Shown: in pieces, positions 9,211 to 17,776 of the stretch
How the letters are laid out: every line of letters begins with the position of its first letter
Position numbering within the stretch: position 1 is the first letter of the stretch
Origin: Candidatus Sulfotelmatobacter sp.
Lineage (GTDB): Bacteria; Acidobacteriota; Terriglobia; Terriglobales; Acidobacteriaceae
NCBI GenBank assembly: GCA_036500765.1
Contig: DASYBM010000011.1
Coordinates: 290,708 to 354,707, forward strand
DNA length: 64,000 nucleotides
Direction: 5' to 3'
Program-made: the position numbers and the translations under genes
The notes under the pieces: model-generated
Told to the model about the DNA's origin: nothing
Seen by the model: the letters and a program-made list of their open reading frames with translations, nothing else
The model's database searches: none

Positions 9211-10476
9211 CTAACCCTCCTCGCAAGCGCGCGCACGATCCAGAAGAAGATTTCTTTCCCGGGTATTGCGGGTCAGCGATGCTGCCCGTGCGAACTCGGC
9301 GCGCGCCTCACTAAGGCGTCCAAGCTTCCGAAGCAAATCTCCGCGCACACTTGGAAGCAGATGGTAACCCTCCAGCGCGGGATCGTTCGTTAGCGCATCG
9401 ACAAATGCCAGACCAGCCGCCGGGCCAGAGGCCATTCCTGCGGCTACAGCGCGATTCAACTCAATCACCGGCGACGGCTCTATGGTTGCGAGTTCCTCAT
9501 ACAAAGCCACGATCCGAGCCCAGTCGGTATCTGCTGCGCTTACGGCGCGTGCGTGACATGCAGCGATCGCAGCCTGGATGCTATAAGGTCCGCGCGTTCC
9601 AGTCAGTTGCTCGGCACGCTCGAGAGACGCCAGCCCCCGCCCGATCAGTAACCGGTCCCACTGTGCCCGATCCTGTTCGAGCAGCAGAATGGGTTCTCCC
9701 GCCGCATCCACTCGCGCCCTCGCCCGCGATGCCTGGATTTCCATGAGCGCGACCAGTCCATGCACCTCCGGCTCATTCGGCGCCAGTCCCGCCAGAATCC
9801 TTCCTAGGCGCAGCGCCTCCTCGCACAATGCGGGCCTCATCCAGTCATCTCCGGCCGTTGCCGAATAGCCCTCGTTAAAAATGAGGTAAATCACTTGCAG
9901 CACCGGCGAGAGTCGAGACGTGAATTCGGAACCGCGGGGCACTTCGAAGGGAACATGCGCGTCGGTAAGAGTCCGTTTCGCACGAACGATCCGCTGCGCC
10001 ATCGTGGGCTCGACGACCAGGTAAGCGCGCGCAATCTCCGCCGTAGTCAGGCCGCCTAACAAACGCAGGGTTAGCGCGACTCGCGCTTCGGTCGAAAGCA
10101 CCGGATGGCAAGCAATGAATACCAGCCGCAGCATGTCGTCGCCGATGTTGTAATCCATGGCAGCCGCGAGGTCCGGCACCTCCATCTCCCGCTCCGCCAG
10201 CTCGCGACCGAGATGCTCATGCTTAAGATCAACCAGCGAACTGTGACGAAGGAAATCGATGGCCCGATGTTTCGCCGTACCCATGAGCCAGGCCCCCGGA
10301 TTCTGCGGAATCCCCGACTCCGGCCATTTCTCCAGAGCCGCCACTAGAGCATCCTGGGCCAACTCTTCGGCCACGCCCACATCGTGGACAATTCGAGTCA
10401 GCCCGGCAATCACCCGGGCCGACTCGATCCTCCACACTGCCTCGATGGCGCGATGGGTCTCGGTAGTACTCACCAC
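9211..10476 (-). CDS. ECF RNA polymerase sigma factor with TPR-like C-terminal domain (ECF42-like)
   Basis: 421 residues, GTG start (two consecutive GTG codons at 10471-10476). Sigma region 2 is seen in VAEELAQDALVAALEKWP and GAWLMGTAKHRAIDFLRH, region 4 in RVALTLRLLGGLTTAEIARA. From about residue 185 a long helical tail (FNEGYSATAGDDW, then ERAEQLTGTRGPYSIQAAIA) matches the C-terminal extension of the ECF42 group, which is encoded next to DGPF/YCII proteins and lacks a classical anti-sigma factor. Two such genes lie directly upstream; the nearer one is 18 bases away and should be co-transcribed. No anti-sigma factor is visible. Confidence 0.93.
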   Translation of the reverse strand: MVSTTETHRAIEAVWRIESARVIAGLTRIVHDVGVAEELAQDALVAALEKWPESGIPQNPGAWLMGTAKHRAIDFLRHSSLVDLKHEHLGRELAEREMEVPDLAAAMDYNIGDDMLRLVFIACHPVLSTEARVALTLRLLGGLTTAEIARAYLVVEPTMAQRIVRAKRTLTDAHVPFEVPRGSEFTSRLSPVLQVIYLIFNEGYSATAGDDWMRPALCEEALRLGRILAGLAPNEPEVHGLVALMEIQASRARARVDAAGEPILLLEQDRAQWDRLLIGRGLASLERAEQLTGTRGPYSIQAAIAACHARAVSAADTDWARIVALYEELATIEPSPVIELNRAVAAGMASGPAAGLAFVDALTNDPALEGYHLLPSVRGDLLRKLGRLSEARAEFARAASLTRNTRERNLLLDRARACEEG

Positions 10477-10494
10477 TACCGATCACACCATTTT

Positions 10495-10881
10495 TCAACC
10501 TTGGAGCGCAACCTCGGCGGTATGGCCGGTGCACGGAGCGTCCATGCCCGCTTCGTAGATCTGGCGCAATTCGCACTCGCCATCTCCCGCAATCTGAAGG
10601 AACTGGCGGGCCAGCTCGATCGCCTCTGCTTTGGAGTTCGCCTTGAGGATGGCGAACCCACCCACCAGTTCCTTCGCCTCGGTGAACGGGCCGTCCGTAA
10701 TAGTCAGCTTGCCATTGGACCGTCGAACCCGCGCGCCCTGTGCGCTGGGCAGGCAGCCTTCGGTGCTCAGCAGCCAGCCCTTGTTCGTTCCTTCTTCGAT
10801 CAGTTTGCCCATCGCCGCCATCTCTTCGGCGGTCGGCGGGGTGCTTCTCTCAACTGTTTTGTAGATACTTAGGAACCGCAT
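10495..10881 (-). CDS. DGPF/YCII-domain protein 1
   Basis: 128 residues with a single YCII-like ferredoxin-fold domain and the signature TDGPFTEAKELVGGFAIL near residues 62-79. DGPF proteins are the standard genomic partners and the main targets of ECF42-type sigma factors; their biochemical role is unknown. AAGGAG lies ahead of the ATG at 10881. An ECF42-like promoter is at 10961-10988, and the sigma gene follows after 18 bases, so this unit would be autoregulated. Confidence 0.92.
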   Translation of the reverse strand: MRFLSIYKTVERSTPPTAEEMAAMGKLIEEGTNKGWLLSTEGCLPSAQGARVRRSNGKLTITDGPFTEAKELVGGFAILKANSKAEAIELARQFLQIAGDGECELRQIYEAGMDAPCTGHTAEVALQG

Positions 10882-10960
10882 TGTTTTTCTCCTTCAGGGG
10901 ATAGAATTAATTGATGAGCCGGTTCGGTGGCTTGCCCTCGGGTTCCCGGCTCTATGAATA

Positions 10961-10988
10961 CGTCGAATCAGAAATCCTAAATTCGACA
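10961..10988 (-). promoter_or_regulatory. ECF42-type promoter upstream of DGPF protein 1 and the sigma gene
   Basis: Minus strand: TGTCGA (10983-10988), 17-base spacer, CGACG (10961-10965) followed by TATTC. Same arrangement as at 11505-11532. TGTCGA/CGAC is the published ECF42 promoter signature as I recall it. Confidence 0.75.
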
Positions 10989-11017
10989 CAAGATTTCGAG
11001 TAACCTCATTGTTACGG

Positions 11018-11437
11018 TTACTTTTTTTCTGCAAGCTGTTCGCGCATCCGTTGATCCTGTTTCTTCAACTCGGGCGTCAGGTTCTCGCCGAAATCCGCCG
11101 CCTCAAACACCGGACGAATCTCGATTTCAGTCCCACCATCAAACGGAGCCCGCTTCAGCCACTCCACCGCTTCGTCAATCGAGCGCACTTGCCACAGCCA
11201 ATACCCGGCAATCAGTTCTTTGGTTTCGGCGAATGGCCCGTCGATTACGGTCCGCTTCTCGCCTGAAAACTTCACCCTCTTGCCCTTCGAGCTAGGATGC
11301 AATCCGTCGCCCGCGAGCATGATGCCAGCTTTTACGAGCTCCTGGTTATATTTCCCCATGTGGGTCAGCAGTTCCTTGCTGGGCAGCACGCCGGCCTCCG
11401 ACTCCCGGTTTGCTTTTACGATGACCATGACTCTCAT
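11018..11437 (-). CDS. DGPF/YCII-domain protein 2
   Basis: 139 residues. The YCII-like domain carries IDGPFAETKELIAGYWLW at about residues 65-82, and the C-terminal 35 residues are charged (ENLTPELKKQDQRMREQLAE), a common variant in soil bacteria. AGGAG precedes the ATG at 11437 by 8 bases. It is transcribed from its own ECF42-like promoter (11505-11532), separate from the sigma gene but evidently in the same regulon. Confidence 0.92.
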   Translation of the reverse strand: MRVMVIVKANRESEAGVLPSKELLTHMGKYNQELVKAGIMLAGDGLHPSSKGKRVKFSGEKRTVIDGPFAETKELIAGYWLWQVRSIDEAVEWLKRAPFDGGTEIEIRPVFEAADFGENLTPELKKQDQRMREQLAEKK

Positions 11438-11504
11438 TGCTATATCTCCTAATTTCTAATTTGAGCGGGCTTGGTTTCGATGCAAGATCCCGTCTCTATT
11501 TATA

Positions 11505-11532
11505 CGTCGAACGAAGAATCCCGGAATCGACA
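11505..11532 (-). promoter_or_regulatory. ECF42-type promoter upstream of DGPF protein 2
   Basis: Minus strand: TGTCGA (11527-11532), 17-base spacer, CGACG (11505-11509) followed by TATAA. The spacer also shares GGATT and TTC words with the one at 10961-10988. Confidence 0.75.
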
Positions 11533-11630
11533 GGCCTGGATTCAACGGCTATGAATGACATCCTTTCCGGCCGTGCCCTTTGGTCGGCTCTAATCCGGTC
11601 TTAACTGCTGCTGTCCCGCCAACGCGGGGT

Positions 11631-11636
11631 TATAAT
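11631..11636 (+). promoter_or_regulatory. -10 element (TATAAT) upstream of greA
   Basis: A consensus TATAAT lies 22 bases ahead of the greA ATG. No good -35 hexamer is seen at 16-18 bases upstream, so the assignment is tentative. Confidence 0.4.
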
Positions 11637-11657
11637 CTCTAAGTTGTGGGTTAATGA

Positions 11658-12158
11658 ATGACAGAGCTCATCAAACGAAAACTACAGGAAGAGATCAACG
11701 CGCTCGAACACGAACTGATCCACGAGCTTCCCAAGGAAATCAAAAAGGCCGCCGCGCTCGGCGATCTCAGCGAGAACGCCGAATATCATATGGCCAAGCA
11801 GCGCCAGGAGTTCGTCAAGGCGCGCGTTCGCCAGCTAGGCAAGCGCCTCGCCGAGTTGTCCATGATCAACATGAACAACATTCCCCATGACCGCGTGGGC
11901 CTCGGTTCTACGATCAAAGTTTTCGACAATACTAAGAACGAGGAGATTGAGTACAAGCTCGTGACCAGCGAGGAATCCGACGTAGCCACAGGAAAAATCT
12001 CCACCACCTCGCCCATCGGCCGCGCGCTTCTCAATAAAAAGGTCGGGGACGAAGTCATCGTCGTCTCCCCCAACGGCAAACGCGAACTCGAAATCCTGAA
12101 GCTGAGCACCATCCACGACGAAATCAACGGCGAAGCCCCGAAAGAGGCCGAAGCCTAA
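11658..12158 (+). CDS. greA: Transcription elongation factor GreA
   Basis: 166 residues. The N-terminal coiled coil contains the acidic tip region GDLSENAEYHMAKQRQEF that stimulates RNA cleavage by backtracked RNA polymerase, and the C-terminal FKBP-like domain includes STTSPIGRALLNKKVGDEV. It is slightly longer than the E. coli protein (158) because of an acidic tail. Its stop TAA overlaps the start ATG of the next gene by one base (TAATG), so translation is probably coupled. Confidence 0.96.
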   Translation: MTELIKRKLQEEINALEHELIHELPKEIKKAAALGDLSENAEYHMAKQRQEFVKARVRQLGKRLAELSMINMNNIPHDRVGLGSTIKVFDNTKNEEIEYKLVTSEESDVATGKISTTSPIGRALLNKKVGDEVIVVSPNGKRELEILKLSTIHDEINGEAPKEAEA

Positions 12159-12844
12159 TGTCAGCCAGCTCGCCGAACCCAAGCCGACCATCTCCAAGCA
12201 GATCATCTCTTAGTTGGACCAGCGCCTTCGGCCGCGCCTGCGGAGTTCTGCTCGACACCATCGTCCGCTGGCTCGCGCTTTCCCGCATCAATCCCAACGT
12301 CCTAACCTTCATGGGATTGGTCGTCAACACGTGGGCCGCCATCCTGTTCGGCTCGGCCAACGCGAGCAACCAGAAGCGCATGTTCATTTACGCCGGCCTG
12401 GTGATTATCTTTTCCGGCTTCTTCGATCTGGTCGACGGCCAAGTCGCCCGGGCCACCAACCGCGTCACTCGCTTCGGAGGCTTCTTCGATTCGGTGGTCG
12501 ACCGCTACAGCGACGCCTCTCAATTCTTGGGCCTGCTCGTCTTCTACGCCCGCGGCGGACGCTTCTTCTACGTCGTCCTCGCCGCCTTCGTCATGATCAG
12601 CGCCATCATGGTCAGCTACACCCGAGCCCGCGCCGAATCTCTGATCCCCTCGTGTCGCGTGGGATTTATGGAGCGACCCGAACGTCTGGTCCTCGTAATC
12701 CTCGGAGCTCTGTTGAACCGCATGGCCCCAGTCCTATGGGTAATCGCAGTACTAAGCACAATCACAGTAATCCACCGCATGCGCTACACCTGGACGAGGA
12801 CGCAAGACCCACCAGCCTCGCTGAACGCCGGCCAAGCCGCGTAA
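12158..12844 (+). CDS. CDP-alcohol phosphatidyltransferase
   Basis: 228 residues, integral membrane. The family signature D-G-x2-A-R-x8-G-x3-D-x3-D is complete: DGQVARATNRVTRFGGFFDS starts at about residue 93 and continues VVDRYSD. The enzyme class transfers a phosphatidyl or phospho-alcohol group from a CDP-linked donor onto an alcohol (glycerol-phosphate, serine or inositol-phosphate type). The exact acceptor cannot be read from the sequence. The hydrophobic segments are spread across the protein as in the six-helix fold. Translationally coupled to greA. Confidence 0.92.
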   Translation: MSASSPNPSRPSPSRSSLSWTSAFGRACGVLLDTIVRWLALSRINPNVLTFMGLVVNTWAAILFGSANASNQKRMFIYAGLVIIFSGFFDLVDGQVARATNRVTRFGGFFDSVVDRYSDASQFLGLLVFYARGGRFFYVVLAAFVMISAIMVSYTRARAESLIPSCRVGFMERPERLVLVILGALLNRMAPVLWVIAVLSTITVIHRMRYTWTRTQDPPASLNAGQAA

Positions 12845-12879
12845 GATTGTGTAGAAACCGATGCATGAGTCAGACATTT

Positions 12880-13302
12880 CTAAGTGGTTACAATTTTGAG
12901 GGCAGGGAACGCGGCACGATAAAGCCCTTCGTCGAGGGTTAGCAGCGAGCAGTTGTGCCTGGCGGCGTAGGCGCCGATCAAGAAGTCGGCGAGAATGCGG
13001 CGTGGGCCGTCTTCGCGCTGTTTTCGCCGTCGCGCTGCATAAGCCTGGAATGCTTCACCAGCCAACCGCCATACGCGCTCTTCGAATTCCCAATCCACCC
13101 TCACGCTGGTCTCGCGAAAGAATCCATCCAGAAATGACTCAGTACGTCCGGCAAAGGCCATCAATTCCGCATAAACGGGCGCGGGTACGACCATGCTCCC
13201 GCGCGCCAGGGCGGTATCCAATGCAGCCTGCGAGCGTGCATTCAGGGCATCGTCGGGATCCCAAAGAGCAGCAATCACGTTAGTGTCTACAACGGTAGTC
13301 AT
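12880..13302 (-). CDS. vapC: PIN-domain ribonuclease toxin (VapC family)
   Basis: 140 residues. PIN-fold acidic residues are visible in VVDTNVIAALW (Asp6), YAELMAF, RILADFLIGAYA and LLTLDEGLY; these bind Mg2+ in VapC endoribonucleases. Its ATG overlaps the stop of the AbrB-type antitoxin by four bases (ATGA at 13299-13302), the standard toxin-antitoxin coupling. Confidence 0.92.
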   Translation of the reverse strand: MTTVVDTNVIAALWDPDDALNARSQAALDTALARGSMVVPAPVYAELMAFAGRTESFLDGFFRETSVRVDWEFEERVWRLAGEAFQAYAARRRKQREDGPRRILADFLIGAYAARHNCSLLTLDEGLYRAAFPALKIVTT

Positions 13303-13538
13303 TGGCCGCGAAGTTCACGGATTGCCCGCAGAATGGCCTTCCTGCCGGAGCCCCCATTTCCGTTTCCTATTCCTCGATACGGCGCAAACGGGCTCTTCTT
13401 GCGGACCGGGCGCACATTGGCACGGGCGCCGCTGGTCTCGAAGACGAGGTGGTCGCCAGGCTTTACGCCCAGGAACTTTCGGATTTCGTGAGGCACGGTG
13501 ATTTGCCCCTTGCTGGTAATTCGCGCTTGTTTCTGCAT
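13299..13538 (-). CDS. vapB: AbrB/MazE-type antitoxin (VapB family)
   Basis: 79 residues from the ATG at 13538, which has AAGGAG ten bases upstream; in-frame starts up to 13586 exist but add residues outside the fold. The swapped-hairpin DNA-binding domain is ITSKGQITVPHEIRKFLGVK followed by PGDHLVFE. The basic, Gly-rich C-terminal part would contact the toxin. The 5' region has two GTAAGGAG words separated by 13 bases, the second being the ribosome binding site. Divergent from the isoaspartyl peptidase gene. Confidence 0.9.
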   Translation of the reverse strand: MQKQARITSKGQITVPHEIRKFLGVKPGDHLVFETSGARANVRPVRKKSPFAPYRGIGNGNGGSGRKAILRAIRELRGQ

Positions 13539-13641
13539 CTTAAGCTTGCTCCTTACCTTATTGTACATCTCCTTACTCCGATGCAATGGACTCGTTCAAT
13601 GCTATCCTATCCCATCGCATCCCGATTTCTGAGGACCACTC

Positions 13642-14607
13642 TTGCCGACTGATTCCGTTCTTGTCGTTCACGGCGGCGCGTGGGCCATGCCCGACGACAT
13701 GGTTGACGCCCACATTCAGGGTGTGACCAACGCGCTGGCTGCGGGATGGCGCGTGCTCGAGCGGGGCGGCTCCGCGCTCGACGCCGTCGAGGAAGCCGTT
13801 GTCATCATGGAAGACGACGAGACCTTCGACGCCGGCCGCGGCAGCTTCTTGAATCGCGACGGTAAAGTGCAGCTCGACGCCCTGATCATGGACGGCGCCA
13901 CGCTTCGCACCGGCGGCGTGGGCTGTGTAGAGCGCTTGCGCAATCCCGTGCGCGCCGCGCGCAAGATTCTCAGCGAGAGCCCGCACGTTTATTTTGTGGC
14001 CGAAGGTGCGGAGCGGTTTGCCGCCGAGCACGGCATTGAACTGTGCCGGAACGAGGATCTAATTATTCCGCGCGAGGTCGAGCGCCTGCGGGAATATCAG
14101 GCGAACATCCCCACTCTAGCGGCAAAAGACGCGGCTAGAATGGGCCACCCGATGGGAAGCGAAATGTTCGAGGGCGCGCATGATCCCACGATTTCACACG
14201 ACACTGTCGGTGCCGTCGCGCTCGACTGTAATGGCAGCATCGCCGCCGCCACTTCGACCGGAGGCACTCTGAACAAGGCTCCCGGACGCCTCGGCGACTC
14301 CTCGCTGATCGGCTGCGGCTGCTACGCGAACAACGAAAGCGCCGCGGTTTCGACCACCGGATGGGGCGAGCCCATCATGAAGCTGGTGCTGGCCAAGTGG
14401 ACCGCCGACCGCATCTCCGCAGGCAATCTGCCGGAGTGGTCCGCACAGGAAGCAATGAACTATCTGAAGCAGCGCCTGAACGGCCACGGCGGAATCATTG
14501 TGCTCAATCCCGCAGGCCACATCGGCATCGCCCACAACACACCCCGTATGGCTTGGGCGTATAGAACGACGAAAAAGCAAGACGCAGGCGTCCTCCGCGA
14601 CTCTTAA
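13642..14607 (+). CDS. Isoaspartyl peptidase / plant-type L-asparaginase
   Basis: 321 residues, Ntn hydrolase of the plant-type asparaginase (IaaA/EcAIII) family. The N-terminal VVHGGAWAMP motif requires the TTG start at 13642, since the next ATG would remove it. The autoproteolysis site is in SHDTVGAVALD with the nucleophile Thr at about residue 188, followed by AATSTGGTLNKAPGRLGDS, which shapes the substrate pocket. The proenzyme cleaves itself before this Thr; the mature enzyme hydrolyses isoaspartyl dipeptides and asparagine. Confidence 0.94.
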   Translation: MPTDSVLVVHGGAWAMPDDMVDAHIQGVTNALAAGWRVLERGGSALDAVEEAVVIMEDDETFDAGRGSFLNRDGKVQLDALIMDGATLRTGGVGCVERLRNPVRAARKILSESPHVYFVAEGAERFAAEHGIELCRNEDLIIPREVERLREYQANIPTLAAKDAARMGHPMGSEMFEGAHDPTISHDTVGAVALDCNGSIAAATSTGGTLNKAPGRLGDSSLIGCGCYANNESAAVSTTGWGEPIMKLVLAKWTADRISAGNLPEWSAQEAMNYLKQRLNGHGGIIVLNPAGHIGIAHNTPRMAWAYRTTKKQDAGVLRDS

Positions 14608-14693
14608 GCTTCTGCTAAAGAAAGTTCAATGCAACAATCCGGTTACCTTGGTCAATTGCGGCGTCTAACCCGCGGTGTTGTAATCGCCACGCG

Positions 14694-15512
14694 ATGATAT
14701 CCACGCACCCATGTCCGAAGTGCGGAGTCGTTCTGGTGGATGCGGCAGCAGCGTGCCCCGCCTGCGGAGCGAAGCCCGTCCGGCCGTCCGCCGCAAAGTA
14801 CGGGATCGCACTGTTTCAGATCGCCGTATCATCCATATTTATGGTTATCTTCCACTTTCCGCGCTTCATGATCGTGATCTTTGGAGGAGTGATCCTGCTG
14901 GCGACAATATTGTCCAGCCACTTTCAGGCTAATAGAGCAGCCGTCAAAGTTTCCCAGCAGCCGGTCTCGCGCCCATTTTTATTTCGCATTCTCAGTCTCC
15001 TGATTGCGCTGCTCTCGCTTGCCTTCGTTGCGACCTTGGTATTCGGTCTTGCGATCTTTATGAATGCCTGGATGCGCTGGCACCAATACGAAGGCGCAAC
15101 CTACCATCGCAGCGACTTCCAGGTCGAGGAGGTCTACTATCAGAGACACGGTAAGGGTACAGACATCTATGCCAAAGGCATCGTCGAGGGCAAGCGCGAA
15201 ACGATGAATCTGGTGCCTTTTCTGGATGAAAAGCCACGTAATCAGGCGGAACTCGATGAGCAGGTTCCCGTCGGAACATCGATTCCGATCTATTTTTTCC
15301 CGGAGATGAAAGGCCGCGCCCGGGTGCAGGTCTACCGCGAAATCGCGCCCGCCGACGAGAGCCGGCAAACCGCAATGGACGCGTTCAAGTATGGCCTGGG
15401 CGGCCTCGCGCTGAACGCCGGAATCATCTTCATTCTGCTGCGCCTTCGGCGGCTTTGTCTCCACGATACAAATGCCGCTTTTCCTCGAGCCGGCATGCAG
15501 CCCATCCACTAA
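14694..15512 (+). CDS. Zinc-ribbon membrane protein with DUF3592-like domain
   Basis: 272 residues. The N-terminal zinc ribbon has C7-P-K-C10 and C21-P-A-C24. Two hydrophobic helices follow (about 37-78), then another (about 100-125), an extracytoplasmic domain of about 90 residues resembling DUF3592 (VEEVYYQRHGKGTD and VPVGTSIPIYFFPE), and a last helix near residue 240. Function is unknown. It begins 86 bases after the isoaspartyl peptidase and is convergent with the two-component operon. Confidence 0.75.
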   Translation: MISTHPCPKCGVVLVDAAAACPACGAKPVRPSAAKYGIALFQIAVSSIFMVIFHFPRFMIVIFGGVILLATILSSHFQANRAAVKVSQQPVSRPFLFRILSLLIALLSLAFVATLVFGLAIFMNAWMRWHQYEGATYHRSDFQVEEVYYQRHGKGTDIYAKGIVEGKRETMNLVPFLDEKPRNQAELDEQVPVGTSIPIYFFPEMKGRARVQVYREIAPADESRQTAMDAFKYGLGGLALNAGIIFILLRLRRLCLHDTNAAFPRAGMQPIH

Positions 15513-15645
15513 TACGCCTCTGTCGGGGCTTGCTCCAGCAACGCCCGATAATCTTCCGTTCCATCCGTGGACGTCCCTAAGACTTTCCCTCTCAGAATCG
15601 AAGCCGCAACCCGAATGTGTCAGGGTTGGTCCGCCCGTACCAGAT

Positions 15646-16290
15646 TTACAACCAGCCCTTGGTCCGCGCAATTCTGGCCGCTTCGACCCGGTTGCTCGCG
15701 CCCAGTTTGCTGATCGCTTCGGAGAGATAATTTCGCACCGTGCCGTCCGACAAACCTAACTCGCCGGCGATGTCGCAGCTGGCCATCCCTTCGCCGGCGA
15801 GTCGCAATACCTGGCGCTCGCGATCGGTGAGCGGATCCATCTCGCCCCACGCTTCGGTCGCGAGCTCGGGATGAATCACGCGCAGCCCCTGATGGACGCG
15901 GCGGACGGCGTCGGCGAGTTCTTCGGCGCGCATATCTTTCAGCAGATATCCGGAGGCTCCGGATTCCAGCGCGCGACGCAAATATCCGGAGCGCGCGAAC
16001 GTGGTGACGATGACCACGCGTGTGCCGGTCTTCCGGCGCTTCAGTTCTGCCGCCACGTCAAGGCCGCTCAGGTGCGGCATTTCAATGTCAGTGATGAAGA
16101 CATCGGGCTTGTTGGCGAGCACGGCTTCCAGCGCTTCCTTGCCATTACGCGCTCTGGCAATTACGGAAATGTCGCCTTCGATTTCCAGCAGCGCCGCGAG
16201 CGCGCCCAGCACCATCCCCTGGTCCTCGGCAAGAACGACGCGGATGGTTTTACGGCCTTCTTTGACGCTTTCTCTGGAGTGAGGATTCAA
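15646..16290 (-). CDS. NarL/LuxR-family response regulator
   Basis: 214 residues. The receiver domain has the acidic pair AED (21-23) and the phosphoacceptor Asp68 in VFITDIEMPHLSGLD; the C-terminal LuxR helix-turn-helix is LTDRERQVLRLAGEGMASCD followed by IAGELGLSDGTVRNYLS. The start is TTG at 16290, inside the stop of the kinase gene (TTGA overlap), so the two are translationally coupled. Similar to DesR/YvfU-type regulators that control a linked ABC exporter. Confidence 0.93.
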   Translation of the reverse strand: MNPHSRESVKEGRKTIRVVLAEDQGMVLGALAALLEIEGDISVIARARNGKEALEAVLANKPDVFITDIEMPHLSGLDVAAELKRRKTGTRVVIVTTFARSGYLRRALESGASGYLLKDMRAEELADAVRRVHQGLRVIHPELATEAWGEMDPLTDRERQVLRLAGEGMASCDIAGELGLSDGTVRNYLSEAISKLGASNRVEAARIARTKGWL

Positions 16291-17456
16291 GGGTGGAAAC
16301 CTTCGTTCTTCGGCGCGATTTCTTTCACGGGGAGCGTGATGGTGAGCGTAGTGCCGGAATCGGTGCTGCGATTCAAGCTGCCACCGAGCATCTCGACGCG
16401 TTCGCGCATGCCACGCAGGCCGTTGCCTTCGCCGTTGGATGTGCCCACGCCATCATCCTGAATTTGCAGCCGGCAGGAACCATTCTGCTGCTCCAGGCGC
16501 AAGCGGCAATTCCGGGCCTGCGCGTGACGGACAACGTTGGTGACAGCCTCGCGTACCGCCAGCGACAGCACACTTTCCTGCACAGCTGGGAGTTTCATCG
16601 TGCTCGCCGCGTCGCACTGCACGGTCAGGCCGGCGGTCTCGAGCGTGGTCTTGGCTTGCGCCAGTTCCGCGACCAGGCCTTGCGAACGGTATCCGCGAAT
16701 GGCGTCGCGCACATCGGTCAAAGCCTGCCGCGAAATCTGCTCCACTTCGCGGATTTCTTTTCCGGCGCGCTGCGGATCGCGATCGATCAGTTTGCCGGCA
16801 AGCTCCGACTTCAATGTGATCACCGATAACGTGTGCCCTAGTACATCGTGCAGATCGCGCGCAATGCGCTCGCGCTCGGCCATCTTGGCCAGATGCTCGA
16901 TTTCGTCGTTCGCCTTGCGCAGGCGGCGGTTCATGCGGTTGCGCTCGGCGAAAAAGGTATTCCCCGCGCCGATGAACACGGGGAAGAGCGCTATCCAAAA
17001 TAATTGCCAGCCGCGGACATGCAGCAGCAATCCCTCGATGGCGCCCGTGGCTCCAATCGTGAGTAACCCCACGACAGCGGCAGTCTGACTATCCACACTA
17101 AACGGCAACATGGCAGCCGCGAAAATAAAGAACGTGCATCCGCCGTTGTTGAAGGGCAGAAACACGATCCCGAGCACCATCATGCCGACGACGTGCGCCA
17201 GAGCCCGAGGATGTTCCAGCACGAACAACCCAAAATAGAGACCGAGAAAGACAAGAGCGCCGAGAATATCCACCAGCCATAACCTAAGGCTGGCGTGGTT
17301 CATCACCGGATCAATGAAGAAGAAGCCGAGATAGACCACCCAGAACAAAGGACTCCAGCCGTGATCCCTGTCCCTGAATATTTTCTTCCAAGGTTTTAAT
17401 TTCAAGGGACCAGCCGATTCGCACTCGTATGTTCGATCAAACCCCATCAGCGGCAT
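16287..17456 (-). CDS. DesK-type sensor histidine kinase (HisKA_3)
   Basis: 389 residues. About six hydrophobic segments occupy residues 35-165, a short coiled linker follows, and the HisKA_3 box RERIARDLHDVLGHTLSV places the phosphorylated His near residue 201. The ATPase domain shows VREAVTNVVRHAQA (N box) and GNGLRGMRERVEMLGG (G box). This is the DesK architecture, in which the membrane part senses lipid or membrane state or a membrane-active compound. The signal cannot be told here. Confidence 0.94.
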   Translation of the reverse strand: MPLMGFDRTYECESAGPLKLKPWKKIFRDRDHGWSPLFWVVYLGFFFIDPVMNHASLRLWLVDILGALVFLGLYFGLFVLEHPRALAHVVGMMVLGIVFLPFNNGGCTFFIFAAAMLPFSVDSQTAAVVGLLTIGATGAIEGLLLHVRGWQLFWIALFPVFIGAGNTFFAERNRMNRRLRKANDEIEHLAKMAERERIARDLHDVLGHTLSVITLKSELAGKLIDRDPQRAGKEIREVEQISRQALTDVRDAIRGYRSQGLVAELAQAKTTLETAGLTVQCDAASTMKLPAVQESVLSLAVREAVTNVVRHAQARNCRLRLEQQNGSCRLQIQDDGVGTSNGEGNGLRGMRERVEMLGGSLNRSTDSGTTLTITLPVKEIAPKNEGFHP

Positions 17457-17520
17457 TCTTTTATTCTGCCTCCCGTAATTTCACCTCAGTATTCGCATCC
17501 CACTATTTTCTCCCTGGCGG

Positions 17521-17682
17521 TCAATTTCGGCCAGTTCTTAGGGTAGGCTTGGCCGCGAACCAGACCAAAAGCGCCGCCGGAATCAGTACAGCGAGCGACT
17601 TCACGCCGCCGAACAAGGCGATAAGTCCGAAGAGAATTAGAAGAGCTGCCCAACTCACCGATTTTTTCGAATTCACGCTCAT
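17521..17682 (-). CDS. 53-residue membrane protein between ABC permease and kinase
   Basis: A short frame: MSVNSKKSVS, two adjacent hydrophobic helices (WAALLILFGLIALFGG and LAVLIPAALLVWFAA), and a basic tail ending PTLRTGRN. It runs in the direction of the surrounding operon and fits the positive-inside pattern of a small two-helix protein. The ribosome binding site is weak (GGGA). It could be an accessory subunit of the exporter or kinase; this is inference. Confidence 0.55.
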   Translation of the reverse strand: MSVNSKKSVSWAALLILFGLIALFGGVKSLAVLIPAALLVWFAAKPTLRTGRN

Positions 17683-17776
17683 GTGAGAATCCCAGCTTCA
17701 AAGTTACAAAGTTTCAGATTGAAGGTTCTCAGAGTCGACGGGTGCTTGAGACCTTGAAACTCTGAGACCTCAAACC

